64,000 bases of DNA. Origin: Lepidodermella squamata (taxonomy: Eukaryota; Gastrotricha). The translations under genes were made by a program, and so were the position numbers. Where the stretch lies: the NCBI GenBank assembly GCA_047495785.1, contig JBLDXI010000030.1, forward strand, positions 868,001 through 932,000, written 5' to 3'. Under the pieces are notes generated by a model. The model did no database searches. It was not told the DNA's origin and saw nothing but the letters and a program-made list of their open reading frames with translations. Below are positions 1 to 9,671 of this stretch, piece after piece. Every line of letters starts with the position of its first letter. Position 1 is the first letter of the stretch.

Positions 1-397
1 GTGCTTGTAGGACATTTTGTCGCAGTAACCAGCTCCATCAGCCCCGAGAACGGCATAGCAATCCAAGGCGCACGGGTAATACCACGAGAGAGATATGTCA
101 ATGTACAAATCCATGCTGAAAGTTTATTACATGAGATGTTTTAAGCACGAGCCAATGGCTTTCTTACGTCTGATCGACATCATCGATTCCAACGAATTTC
201 AGGAGAGAAAATGAAACGTTGACAACCATAGGCGAGACGAAATTGTTCGCTATTAACGAATCGGCTGGTAATTGAGGGGATTTTAGTGCTGGGCAAGCTG
301 CTACGACAGCATTTTTGTACTGTTGCACTTTGGTTAGATTGTCTTGCTCAGACAATCCAATTGCACAAAAAATCAAAATCGAAAGAGACTTTAACAT
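1..397 (-). CDS. Cys-loop ligand-gated ion channel subunit, 5' part only (runs off window)
   Basis: This is the amino-terminal part of a Cys-loop receptor subunit, a plasma-membrane pentameric ion channel. Exon 1 (168-397) encodes a signal peptide beginning MLKSLSILIFCAIG, the family motif ACPALKS and the beta-strand block FVGIDDVDQ. A GTAAGA donor follows, a 52-bp intron, and an acceptor at 116-117; exon 2 (1-115) carries on in frame with LSWYYPCALDC, matching loop D and the family-specific cysteine triplet. The Cys-loop and membrane segments lie outside the window. The ATG is only 18 bp past the stop codon of the upstream receptor gene, so the two may be co-transcribed. Membership in the family is clear from paralogues in this window; the ligand is unknown. 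Confidence 0.8.
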
Positions 398-415
398 TTT
401 ATTTTACTTCAAGCT

Positions 416-1809
416 TCAAGGTTTGATAACAGAGGAAAAGCCTGAATCAAAGCTCTGGCTAGTCATTAATAGGATGAGAATCCCGTCGAAAATAACGAAA
501 AATAAACAGGTGAAAAACGCGACAAGGCCATCCAACAGCCTAATTACCGTAACATCACGCCAGCAGAAAACTTGTTTGATTATCGTTTGCGGGCTCTCAG
601 AACGAGCCCAGGCGCAGGTGATTATCATGTAGATAGTTAACAAGCAGGAGGCGGCGAATTTCGTTGAAACCATCAAAACCATGTAAACAAGCTCGGATGT
701 TTGCGGGATTTGTTGAAAAATCATTGAAATCGTGACAGAAAATGCTAGCAGGGCTGTCATGCTCATGACAGGCCGGTCGGGTATTTTTGCTGGTAGGACC
801 AGCGAGAAGATGGCCAGGATAAGCAGGCCAAGAGTTGGGACGAAAATGTAGAAAATGTAATAGTTGCATTTACGTTGATAGGTCGTGATGAAATACAACC
901 GGCGATAGTGGTTATCGCCGTACTTTGACACATTTTCCGTGCGAGTTTTGAATCCGCCGAGGGTCCAAACGTCAGTATCGTCTATGAACGAGTCGATGGC
1001 AGAGTTGTCCAGGCCGAAAAAGGTGATGTTGTAGTCAACAACTTCAATGATTTCGTCCGATTCCAAAACGATTTCACACTCCAAAATATCGACTGTAAAA
1101 TTTCGCGAAATTAATTAAGGAGGAATTTTCTATTCAATAAGGCTTACATGGGAATTTTTGAAATTCGAAATTGTCGCAGTAGGATGCAAAGACTTGTCGA
1201 CTTTCCCACGACGCTGTTGCGTATGGCTGAGAAAATGGGGTTATCTCGATATCAGTGTTTGCCCTGATGAAACAAATATCTCAATGAATCTCTATCAAAT
1301 CTTCAAAAATGCTCACGTTTCCAAGGGACGAAAATTCGATATTGCATTGTCATGAATTATGCCAGGATTCCAAACGTTTTCGGCTGGCACTGTGAACTGC
1401 TTGTCACTCATGAATCTGCAGTACGCGTTGTCTTTCGTGAAAAGACTTTCACACTGCAGCTGGCATGGAAACTCCCAAATAACTCGCAGGACTCCGTAGA
1501 CGTAAGAACTATGGTTCAAAAATTGCACAATATTCTCTATCAAGCTGAGGCGAAGACTTACGATTTTTCCAAATCATTGATGTCGACGTAGCGAAACAGT
1601 GAGATTGAGACATTTCCGATGAATCGCTTCTTGCCTTCGTTTTTGATGAATGCATTGCCGGGTAGCTGTTGCGAAATCATGTAAGGACATTTTTCGAATA
1701 TAGCGTTTCGATGCGTTTCAAACGGCAAATCGGGATCTCTCGCACTTGCATCGTCATTAGCGGCGGCCAAACTCGAGACTGAAGTTAGAAGGAAGAAAAA
1801 GTGTAACAT
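416..1809 (-). CDS. Cys-loop ligand-gated ion channel subunit (4 exons, 410 aa)
   Basis: This is a pentameric ligand-gated channel subunit. Exons are 1562-1809, 1317-1508, 1148-1263 and 416-1092; the three introns are 53, 53 and 55 bp, all GT-AG, and the lengths sum to 411 codons. Exon 1 encodes a signal peptide and the motif FRYVDINDLEKS. Exon 2 encodes loop D (WEFPC) and loop A (VWNPGIIHDNA). The intron 3 junction falls inside the Cys-loop: CDNFEFQKFP ends exon 3 and FDILEC starts exon 4, giving 14 residues between the cysteines. Four hydrophobic segments follow. M2 reads DRPVMSMTALLAF, with Asp at -1' and Leu at 9', which suggests a cation pore. The M3-M4 loop is about 25 residues. No vicinal cysteine pair is seen in loop C. 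Function is inferred from the family. Confidence 0.88.
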
Positions 1810-3593
1810 GGCTGCTTTTAAACTGTTGAATGGGACTGAAAAATCTGCTGAATGACTGATATTCTGTCACTGAAATCTCGGCTAGCGAGTACAATAACCA
1901 TGTTTGTATATCATTTTCAACTCCGCATTTAGATCTTTGTCAAAACATTCGAGAGACATGTTCGTTGAAATTAACGAAGCAAACAAGGTTTCCTCTTCAT
2001 TCAACTTTGATTGAACAGGTGTGTTATCTGTTATGCCAACACAGCTTATTATCGAATACGAAAATCGTTATCGTATCTTCTTCATTACCTACCAATAGTG
2101 GCAACAACAAGTTTGGTCGTTTAGTGGAAGGATTTGATTTGACTCTAGCTTGAAATCTAAGTCTCTTCCAATCGAAAATGGTGCTGACTGAGCTGATTTT
2201 TTCATTAGTTCACTGGAGTCAACTAGAAATTCAGCAAATGATTCTGTAAACCGTGAAAATGACCTCATTTCGCAAAATTTCCCATCTGATTTCGCACATT
2301 TAACGGGCGAACTTTAACTCATCCAAAATCGACTCAGCAAACTCGAAAGAGCTAGAGCTGCGTCGTTCCGTTTTGCTTTTATTCGAAGCTCAGCATTAGC
2401 TCAGAAAGCCGATTGCATATGGCAAAGATTTCGATATTGCGGATAGCAAGTTGACTAGGGATCGATGATTGCCGCGATTCGATTGTTACAGCTTGCTCTA
2501 GCAGAAGTTTATTAGGTCGAATTGTTAAAGTGAAGCTTAGCGACACACTACTACCCTGCGGCGAATTTCGCGTTGGCGTATGTTTAGGCACATAAGAAAT
2601 TAGAGTCCGGGCAAAAAATTGATGATAACAAAGTAGCTTCGATTGATTGAAAGCGTGAATATCAGATCAGCCTCTTTTTAGGCCTACGAGGTTACGTAGC
2701 GATGGTAAATATTCCAGTGACTCGGTGCTTAAACCTTCATTCTGTCGTTATACGCCACTACGCCAGGATTGCGAAATCGATGTTACTGATAACAAGGCTC
2801 ATGCTGGTATTTTCGGCAATATAAAAATAACTGGTTAAAACTGGTTAACCCCATTACGAGTCGAAATTTTTTAATTTGAAACACTGTTTTGCTTCTGAGT
2901 ATCAAAAGTGTCAGCTTCAGTTCAGAATAATCCTCATCTGATGAAAGATTCACACCTGGTTAGACAAGTTCACTGATCTATTTAATTCTTTGGAAATATG
3001 TCGATCATCCGCCTTCGGCCAACAACAGAATAATTAACATAGCAATAATTGGCCAGTGTGCTAGAAGCATGCCTTCAATTTGCCACAATGATGCTGAAGA
3101 TTCTTCTTGTCAATAAAGGTTGAGTTGGATGCGATTTAGGTTTCATACTGGCGATTTAAAATTTAAAGCGAAGTTTGCTTTGAAAGTGACTTTCAACTTT
3201 TAAGACTGCTCAAACGAATTGAAAACAAGCGACATGGTATATTTAGCTATGGAAATTGCTGTACATTGTCGGTTAGAGAAAATTAACTTGTACGGATCGA
3301 TGAAAATCGATTCGCACTGAATTAGGCAAGCACACTATTTTATTGATCAATATTTGCATTCATACGCAATTTATGCGTGAGACTGCGCGGTCGGCGAAAT
3401 TTTAATGGTCACTGCTAGCACTATTTCATACCCCTTATCTAGGTCTTTTTGCTATCAACGTGGAGGATGCGTCGCAGAAATGGCCCACTATCTCTAGCTG
3501 AACTCTTCTTCCCGTTTTTGAGATTAATTTGTGATCTTCTCGCAAAAGACATACATTTTTGTTGAAACTATCTTAGCTTTATCTTGGTGGTGA
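1810..3593. other. Intergenic, no gene seen
   Basis: This AT-rich spacer lies between a minus-strand receptor gene and the plus-strand P450, so it should hold both promoters. Short open frames here show no recognisable domain, and no repeat was evident by eye. Confidence 0.6.
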
Positions 3594-5084
3594 ATGATTT
3601 ACGAAATACTCCTGAGCTTGAAAATTGTGGTTCCAGCTATAATTCTACTATATGGATCATACCTATATATCCTGGATAAGCGGTACCGCCTACCACCCGG
3701 GCCTACGCCAGTGCCCTTCATCGGCACCCTTTGGGTAATGGGGAAGGAATACGATCTCAAAGGCTGTATGCACAAAGTCTTTCGTCGCCTATCTGAAAAC
3801 TATGGCAACGTTGTATCATTCTACATGGGCCAAATTCGACTGATCGTCATCAATGATGCCAAAACAGTTCAAGAGACATTGGTCGACCAGGGCCGCATCT
3901 TCAGCGGGCGACTCGATAGCCGGGTGCCGGGTTTTGAAGTCGCTGGTAAGGGAATAATCACAGCTTACGGGGAGACTTGGAAGAGAAATCGACGATTCGG
4001 CCTTCGGGCTATGAGAGATTTCGGAATGGGTAAAGAATTGATGGTCCTCAAAGTTCAGGATGAAACTATGCACCTGCTCAACTACTTTGAGGAAGCAGCC
4101 AGAACTGGCGAAGACATTTTCCCGAGACACGAAATTGCAAATGCTGTTTCGAACGTGATATGCTCGCTAGCTTTCGGGAAGCGATACGACAATCCTAACG
4201 ACCCAGAATTCACAGATCTACTTCACAGGCTTGATAAAGTGCTAGCGACATCTCAGGAGGCTATGATGACCGTTTTCGCCCCGGTCTTACGGCATTTCTA
4301 CACGCCTAAAAGCGTCACTAAATTCATGGAATTTTACAAAATCATCGAGAGGATAACAAAACATGCTATTGAAGACCACAGATCGAACTTCAACTCTGAA
4401 AACATTCGTGATTTTCCTGATCTCTTCATACAGGCCGAACTGAACTCTGATGGCATGAGCCTTGAAGATTTTTCATGGATAAACCTAGACATGTTCGCAG
4501 CAGGGACTGAAACCACTGCTACAGCTCTAACCTGGACTATTTTGTACCTGTCCAAGTACGAAAACGTCCAGGAGCAATGCAAGAAACACATCGATCTGGC
4601 GATTGAATCTAATAGAATGCCGTGCTCAGCTGACCGGCCTAAACTGGCTTACATTGACGCGGTTTTTGCGGAAATTATGCGCTGCTGTACAATCGTCCCA
4701 ACAGCGCTGTGGCATTCTAACTTAGACACACCGGCTAAAATTGCTGGCTACGACTGCCCTCCTGATACCTTTGTTATCTACAACGTCATGAGTCTACATC
4801 ACGATAAGGATTACTGGGTGGATCCTCAGAATTTTCGACCTGAAAGATGGCTGGATGAAAATGGGCGATTGATTAGCCACGCTGGTCATTTCATGCCATT
4901 TGGCACTGGGCCAAGAATTTGTATGGGCGAAACGCTCGCGAGGGCAGAATATTTTATTTTTCTGGTAGCGATTCTTCAACGATATCGGTTCGAATTGAAA
5001 ACAAATGACGTTGACTTCGACCCAAGTATGCCTGGCTTCGTCAATGCCTGCCCTGAATACAAAGTCAGAGTATTTTCCAGATAG
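3594..5084 (+). CDS. Cytochrome P450, CYP2-clan-like (496 aa, single exon)
   Basis: This is a microsomal haem-thiolate monooxygenase of usual length. An N-terminal anchor (about residues 5-26, IVVPAIILLYGSYLYIL) is followed by the proline hinge LPPGPTPVPFIG. WKRNRR corresponds to the helix C W-x-x-x-R motif. The I-helix oxygen-activation motif is AAGTETTAT near residue 303. The K-helix E-x-x-R is EIMR near 360, then FRPERW, and the haem-binding loop is FGTGPRICMG with the ligand cysteine near residue 443. All catalytic landmarks are present, so the enzyme should be active. The combination points to the CYP2 clan, whose members oxidise xenobiotics, steroids or fatty acids; the substrate cannot be read from sequence. 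A receptor gene follows 137 bp downstream on the same strand. Confidence 0.95.
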   Translation: MIYEILLSLKIVVPAIILLYGSYLYILDKRYRLPPGPTPVPFIGTLWVMGKEYDLKGCMHKVFRRLSENYGNVVSFYMGQIRLIVINDAKTVQETLVDQGRIFSGRLDSRVPGFEVAGKGIITAYGETWKRNRRFGLRAMRDFGMGKELMVLKVQDETMHLLNYFEEAARTGEDIFPRHEIANAVSNVICSLAFGKRYDNPNDPEFTDLLHRLDKVLATSQEAMMTVFAPVLRHFYTPKSVTKFMEFYKIIERITKHAIEDHRSNFNSENIRDFPDLFIQAELNSDGMSLEDFSWINLDMFAAGTETTATALTWTILYLSKYENVQEQCKKHIDLAIESNRMPCSADRPKLAYIDAVFAEIMRCCTIVPTALWHSNLDTPAKIAGYDCPPDTFVIYNVMSLHHDKDYWVDPQNFRPERWLDENGRLISHAGHFMPFGTGPRICMGETLARAEYFIFLVAILQRYRFELKTNDVDFDPSMPGFVNACPEYKVRVFSR

Positions 5085-5167
5085 CATCCTAATTAAAACC
5101 GCAATCAACTGGAAAAATTAATGGCGTTCAAATAAAAATGTTTGCTTTTAATTAAGGTGGATTTTTC

Positions 5168-5173
5168 AATAAA
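5168..5173 (+). promoter_or_regulatory. Probable polyadenylation signal of the P450 gene
   Basis: An AATAAA hexamer lies 83 bp after the P450 stop and before the next ATG at 5222. It would place the P450 3' end immediately ahead of the receptor gene. Confidence 0.4.
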
Positions 5174-5221
5174 CACATTGACTGGGCTTCATTTCTCACC
5201 TTTTCTTGAAAGAATTGGAGG

Positions 5222-6376
5222 ATGATTTTTGTTCTAGCAATCGCAGCTCTTCTTCAAAGGATTCTAGTAGTGTTTGGCGGTGTTCCCACTATGGAGGAAA
5301 TTGAGAAGGCCTTTAGAGAGGATTGCCCTGGGGCCAACTCTGTGAATCTACCAGTAACACTGACGATTCAAAACCATGAAACGTCGAAGGAATTCATTCC
5401 CATGAAGATCGGCATAAGTATCGAACTGTACCGCTTAATCGAACTTGACGATGTCGACGAAAGCTTCAGTGTTTTCGCAAAAATCGAATTGGATTGGTCG
5501 GTTTCCTGTAAGAAAGTCTGCGACAAACTATTCGCTGACCACCCAAACTTGAAGGATAAACTCATGACTGATATATACGTACCGAGGAGCCACAAAGAAG
5601 TATGGTACCCTAAACTGATCCACCAAAATGCTATAGCAAATGCGCACCCTCTCGAGCTGATCAACAACCAAATCAAGTATTTCCCTTGTTTGGACGGTAA
5701 TGCGATTTGGTCGTCAACAGGTAGATTCGACTCATCGTGCCCGCATTCCTTCAGCAGATTTCCATTCGACGAGGTTATATGTCTGATAAAGCTGAGATCT
5801 GACGACATCATTACATTTGTGACCTACAATCAAAAACTGTTCAGTTTGGCGGATGGTTTAATCGACGAGTCGGAGATTTGGGCCAGAACACACAACGACC
5901 AGCATGAGAAAACAGTGGTGACGGATTCGACGAATGGGACTTATGACCAAATGGTATATACTATCAGATTCAAACGCAAGCCAATCTACTACGTCACAAA
6001 TATGTTTCTGCCAATCTTCTCAACTTTTATCCTGCAATTTGCAGGCATTATAATGCCACCTCGATTTCCCGATCGACCGACTTATTCAATCACGGTATTT
6101 CTGGCCAATATAGTTCTACTGACTATGGTCTACGGCGACATCCCTCGGTCTTCGGAAACAGTTTATCTGGTCAATGTTGTTGCGATCAAATGCAGTTGTG
6201 GCGTTTTTGTGACAATTTACACGCTAGCAACGTGCGCTTTGGCCAGGAAAATGAAGGCCGATGAGGAGAATAAGGCTGGAAAGATGCTTCGAATTGCCGA
6301 TGCAATTTTCGCCGGTGTTCTGTTATCTATTGTTATTGTCATCGATATCTACTACTTCAATTTAATGATGAATTGA
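5222..6376 (+). CDS. Cys-loop ligand-gated ion channel subunit (384 aa, single exon)
   Basis: This is an intronless, divergent receptor subunit. An N-terminal hydrophobic leader precedes DCPGANSVNLPV and the block LYRLIELDDVDES. Loop D is LDWSVSC and loop A is VWYPKLIHQNA. The Cys-loop is CPHSFSRFPFDEVIC with the canonical 13 residues between cysteines, unlike most paralogues here. M1 starts at PIYYVTNMFLP; M2 is DRPTYSITVFLAN with Asp -1', Arg 0', Thr 6' and Leu 9'; M3 is rich in cysteine (IKCSCGVFVTIYTLATCAL). The M3-M4 loop is short and charged (about 20 residues), then M4 ends the protein. No loop B tryptophan and no vicinal cysteines are seen. It converges tail to tail on a Ly6-like gene 88 bp away. 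Confidence 0.9.
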   Translation: MIFVLAIAALLQRILVVFGGVPTMEEIEKAFREDCPGANSVNLPVTLTIQNHETSKEFIPMKIGISIELYRLIELDDVDESFSVFAKIELDWSVSCKKVCDKLFADHPNLKDKLMTDIYVPRSHKEVWYPKLIHQNAIANAHPLELINNQIKYFPCLDGNAIWSSTGRFDSSCPHSFSRFPFDEVICLIKLRSDDIITFVTYNQKLFSLADGLIDESEIWARTHNDQHEKTVVTDSTNGTYDQMVYTIRFKRKPIYYVTNMFLPIFSTFILQFAGIIMPPRFPDRPTYSITVFLANIVLLTMVYGDIPRSSETVYLVNVVAIKCSCGVFVTIYTLATCALARKMKADEENKAGKMLRIADAIFAGVLLSIVIVIDIYYFNLMMN

Positions 6377-6425
6377 TCGGTAGCTTGAGTTCTCTTTATT
6401 CTCTATTCTCTGTCAATGAATGACT

Positions 6426-6431
6426 AATAAA
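6426..6431 (+). promoter_or_regulatory. Probable polyadenylation signal of the preceding receptor gene
   Basis: AATAAA lies 50 bp past the receptor stop codon, in the 88-bp gap between two convergent genes. Confidence 0.45.
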
Positions 6432-6464
6432 TCAACAAGCTGTCCTTACTCATCTTGTTTCATC

Positions 6465-7162
6465 TTAGTAAGCTAAGCGAAGAGCAAAAGCTACTGCAAC
6501 GATCAATGCAATTGGCTCGAATATTGCCATATTTGCAGTATTGCACAAGTTTGTATTGCAAAAGCACGCATTTAGCTTATCAGGACCGCCGTTTATGAAT
6601 ATGCTCGAGCAGCCGGGCAAATCGACAAATCCTAGGTCCTCCGCTTGTTCCGTTGTTATGCAGTTTCGTTCAGTTTCGTCGCCAATTGCGCTTTTTGAAC
6701 ACCACTCTTTGCAGGAATCCTGCGGCTTGTAGTCATCGTTGAATCCAACGTAACACTTCGTCGCTTCTGAAAGAAAAAAAATACATACATGTAAGCAACT
6801 TAAGAAGTTTCGAAGCCTGAATTATCATGAGTATTTACTTCACTGAATGAAATTACTTCATCACGATGAAAATCTATGGAAGTGTTGGTTCTTAGTGGAA
6901 CCAACGAATCCGCAATTTTCTGAATGTTGTAATATATCCTGATGACTGATTTAAAAACACCATAGCCAAGGTTTTCACGGCCACACATTTTTCAACATAC
7001 GCTTTTCCCTATGGTTCCCCTATGGTTCCACTTAGTTGGTCTAGTTGTACCTGTCTTTTTTTAAATAGCTATTTCAACTTCAACTAGCCTATTTTTCGAA
7101 AGTCCCTTACCTGCGCAGAAGAAGACTGACAAGAAAAAGGTTAAAAATAACGCTCTGTTCAT
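6465..7162 (-). CDS. Ly6/three-finger-like GPI-anchored protein 1 (117 aa, 2 exons)
   Basis: This is a small secreted or surface protein of the Ly6/uPAR three-finger type. Exon 1 (7111-7162) encodes the signal peptide MNRALFLTFFLSVFFCA; a GTAAGG donor and a TTTCAG acceptor bound a 344-bp intron; exon 2 is 6465-6766. The mature domain starts EATKCYVGFNDDY and carries eight cysteines, ending with the Ly6 signature CFCNTNLCN. A hydrophobic C-terminal tail (IALIVAVAFALRLAY) fits a GPI-anchor signal. It is closest to the next gene at 7806. The exon layout (a signal-peptide exon of about 55 bp with phase 1 exit) is shared by all five members. Ly6 proteins often modulate nicotinic-type receptors in other animals; that role here is inference. 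Confidence 0.85.
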
Positions 7163-7805
7163 TGCCTTTAGCTTTCAGTTTTCAGCTACAGAGGTTGTGG
7201 ATTGTAAGCGAGATACAACGAAAATTTGTCGCTTCAAAACGGTGATTTAAGCCCCGTTCTATTAGTTCAGAAATGTTGTTACTGTCGCAGGCTGACTTGC
7301 GACGGGTTTGTTATCCTTTTTTCAGATAACGAGCCCCGGTATTTTTTGGTTATACTATCGGTTAGGTTCGCAATACGAATGAAAAGATTTTCTAGGTTAA
7401 CTTGTTCGTAGATAACGCTGTTTTTCTAGGTGACATTTTGTAAACCATTCAAATGGTTGAATGTCAAACTGGTGAAAGAATCTTTGTTTCACCTTCGATA
7501 GAAAAGAAGCCTACTTGAAAAAGCTGGCGGAAGTGTAGTGTAGGCATTGGTCGACCTTTCGGTTGCTCAACCTTATTTGGCATTGACCTGAAACAGTTTA
7601 TTTGGTCAAATGCAGCTGTTTATTGATGGATCAAATAGTTATAAATGAATTTCTTTGTTTATTTTGTGCCTTGAATCGACTAGCCAATTTCAATTTACCG
7701 GCAAAGGGCGTTACAAATAAATCGTCAAAAGACTCTATCAGCTTGTTTCTACCAAGTCTCTGCGGGAAGCAAGCTAATTTCGATGATTAACTCATTTTCA
7801 GGCTC
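7163..7805. other. Intergenic, no gene seen
   Basis: This spacer between two head-to-tail Ly6-like genes should contain the promoter of the first. No coding frame with recognisable features was found. Confidence 0.55.
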
Positions 7806-8380
7806 TTAGTAGGCGAGGTGAAGGGCAAAAGCCACCGCAGCGATCATTGCGATTGGCCAGAATATAGCAATGCTGGCAGTGTTGCAAAGTTCTGTATTGC
7901 AAAAGCAAATGTCAACCTGAGTGCCGGTGGTAATGTTGACAGTGAAGCAACCGGGTAAGTCAACGGCACCTGCTGCCTCAGCCTGTTCCGTTGTTACGCA
8001 GCTTCGTTGGGTTTCGTCGCCAATTACGCTTTTTGAACACCACTCCGAACAAGGCTCCTGCTCCTTGTAGTCACTATTGATGCCAATGTAACATTTCGTC
8101 GCTTCTGAAAGACAAAAATTATTCATTGAAAGCTGAGCATTTGAAAAATGTTGAAGGATGGTCCTGAATCTTCATCTTTATATGGATTACTTTTAATGAT
8201 GAAACGAGGAATAGGGCAGTAGGGGTTTAAATTAGCAAATCTTGAAAGTGTTAATTTGCTGAAGTAAAATTTCTGCTTTATTAAAATGAGATTTCACAGA
8301 GCTTAGTATTCCGAGAGTCTCTTACCTGCGCAGAAGAATACGGTTGACAAAAAGATAGTAATAAATAACGCTCTATTCAT
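7806..8380 (-). CDS. Ly6/three-finger-like GPI-anchored protein 2 (117 aa, 2 exons)
   Basis: This is a close paralogue of the gene at 6465. Exon 1 (8326-8380) encodes MNRALFITIFLSTVFFCA; the donor is GTAAGA; exon 2 is 7806-8104. Eight cysteines are arranged as in the other copies (KCYIGINSDY, PCSEWC, RSC, GC, CFCNTELCN), and the tail IAMIAAVAFALHLAY is hydrophobic enough for GPI attachment. Reading phase closes exactly to 118 codons including the stop. The intron is 221 bp and holds no recognisable element. This is the last intact copy before the satellite array. Confidence 0.85.
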
Positions 8381-8633
8381 TCTTTTCGGATCGGACATAA
8401 GTACTCGAAAACTTGGATTTTCTGATAGGGTTTATTAGATGAGAAAAGCTGCTACTGCTACATGCTGACTTGCGGCATTTTCTTTATCCTTTAACAAGAT
8501 AAGAAACCCGCTGTTTCATGGTTAAAATTTCGGTTCGGCTTTTAGGTTGGCTATTAGGTCAAATGATTACTAGGCACTGAGGTTTCTCAGGGTGTCATTT
8601 CAATAACAGTGCGTGTATTTAACTGAGCGAGTG

Positions 8634-8671
8634 GATATAAGATATAAATTCCCTGTTTTATATCTTATATC
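8634..8671. repeat. Perfect 15-bp inverted repeat (hairpin)
   Basis: The arm GATATAAGATATAAA at 8634-8648 is mirrored exactly at 8657-8671 with an 8-nt spacer. Its function is unknown; it could be a cruciform or the core of a small palindromic element. Confidence 0.85.
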
Positions 8672-8948
8672 TAAGTGGTCGAAATCGCCCTATCGGCCCA
8701 GACTTATAGCCGGAGTTCGTGATTCTGGATCTTCAAAGCTTTCGCGCGAATCTGAATTAGGTATGAAAACTCATCATTTTAACTGCATATTTTCGGTGAT
8801 ATAAGGTATAAGGGAGAGAGATATTAAAAACCTTAATGGGAGAATTTGGGAAATGAAATTCCAATGTTGAAAGCATCTGGTGTAGAAAGCTGGGCCGATT
8901 TCGACCATTTTTCGCACTGTCTCAACGGTGATAGATAGAGACAAGCGT

Positions 8949-8980
8949 GTCAACGGCCCCCACGGCTTCAGCCTGTTCCG
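8949..8980 (-). pseudogene. Fragment resembling a Ly6-like exon 2
   Basis: Thirty-two bases match the corresponding stretch of the neighbouring Ly6-like gene near 7957 at 27 positions, same orientation, including the end CAGCCTGTTCCG. The sequence around it is not alignable by eye, so this is at most a relic of a further copy at the edge of the satellite. Confidence 0.4.
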
Positions 8981-9439
8981 GAACTGGTAGGGATGATCCC
9001 TACCATCCCTAGCGGTACTTCGCTCTCTGGCACTGGCCTCTGGCGTTTTCTCAACGGCGGCTTTTCCTCGCTTTGGCACAGGTTGTTCGATCTGCGCCCG
9101 CGGCACTGGCTAAAGCCTGCGCTGCTTGCCAGGCTGAGATGGCTTCAGCTGCCTTCTGTTCCCTAATGCGCTTATGATAAAGATTGACATCTTTTGCAAC
9201 ACAGCTGATTCACTCCTGCCCAATCGCACGAGAAGTGCCGCATCAAATTTGTCTCATTTAAAATACGTTTGTTCGGAGCCACTTTTCTCCTAACTCCTGG
9301 ATTCACCCGGATTCTGATTTTCTCCCCTCGATTATTTTCTCTTTCATTCATGTTTTGATGAATGGTTTTATTGATTGCAATTTTTTATCGACTCTATCAT
9401 TTTTTGCTAATATTTGAAAATAAAGATTTATGCCGATTC

Positions 9440-9515
9440 CTGCGGTAGTTTTTCGGTAGTTTATGCGGTACTTTTTCGGTACTTTTTCGGTAGAAAAACT
9501 ACCGCAAAGAAAAAA
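9440..9515. repeat. CGGTAG-rich palindromic block, left flank of satellite array
   Basis: Several copies of CGGTAGTTTTT and CGGTACTTTTT are followed by their inverse ACTACCGC. The 17-mer at 9477-9493 recurs in inverse orientation at 26972-26988 on the far side of the array. The block looks like a terminal segment of a mobile element. Confidence 0.6.
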
Positions 9516-9671
9516 TTTAAACTTGGATTTCTTCAAAGTTGCATAATTGAAAATCGAAAAAACCTACATTTACTGGCAACCTTAACATATTCCTACATCG
9601 CATGTGCACCGCAATGCAGCAGGTCGCAAATTGGCCAGGAATTATACGCATATCAGGTTTTGGCAACTTAA

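Larger units (their letters stand above)
8381..9439. other. Spacer between Ly6-like gene and satellite flank
   Basis: No intact gene was found. It contains a perfect AT-rich hairpin and a short Ly6-like remnant (both listed). An alanine- and glutamate-rich minus-strand frame at 8774-9106 has no recognisable domain and is not called. Confidence 0.5.

Noticed and set aside
8774-9106. Basic, alanine-rich minus-strand ORF
   Set aside because: No domain, signal peptide or paralogue; it overlaps a Ly6-like relic, so it looks like chance or decayed sequence.
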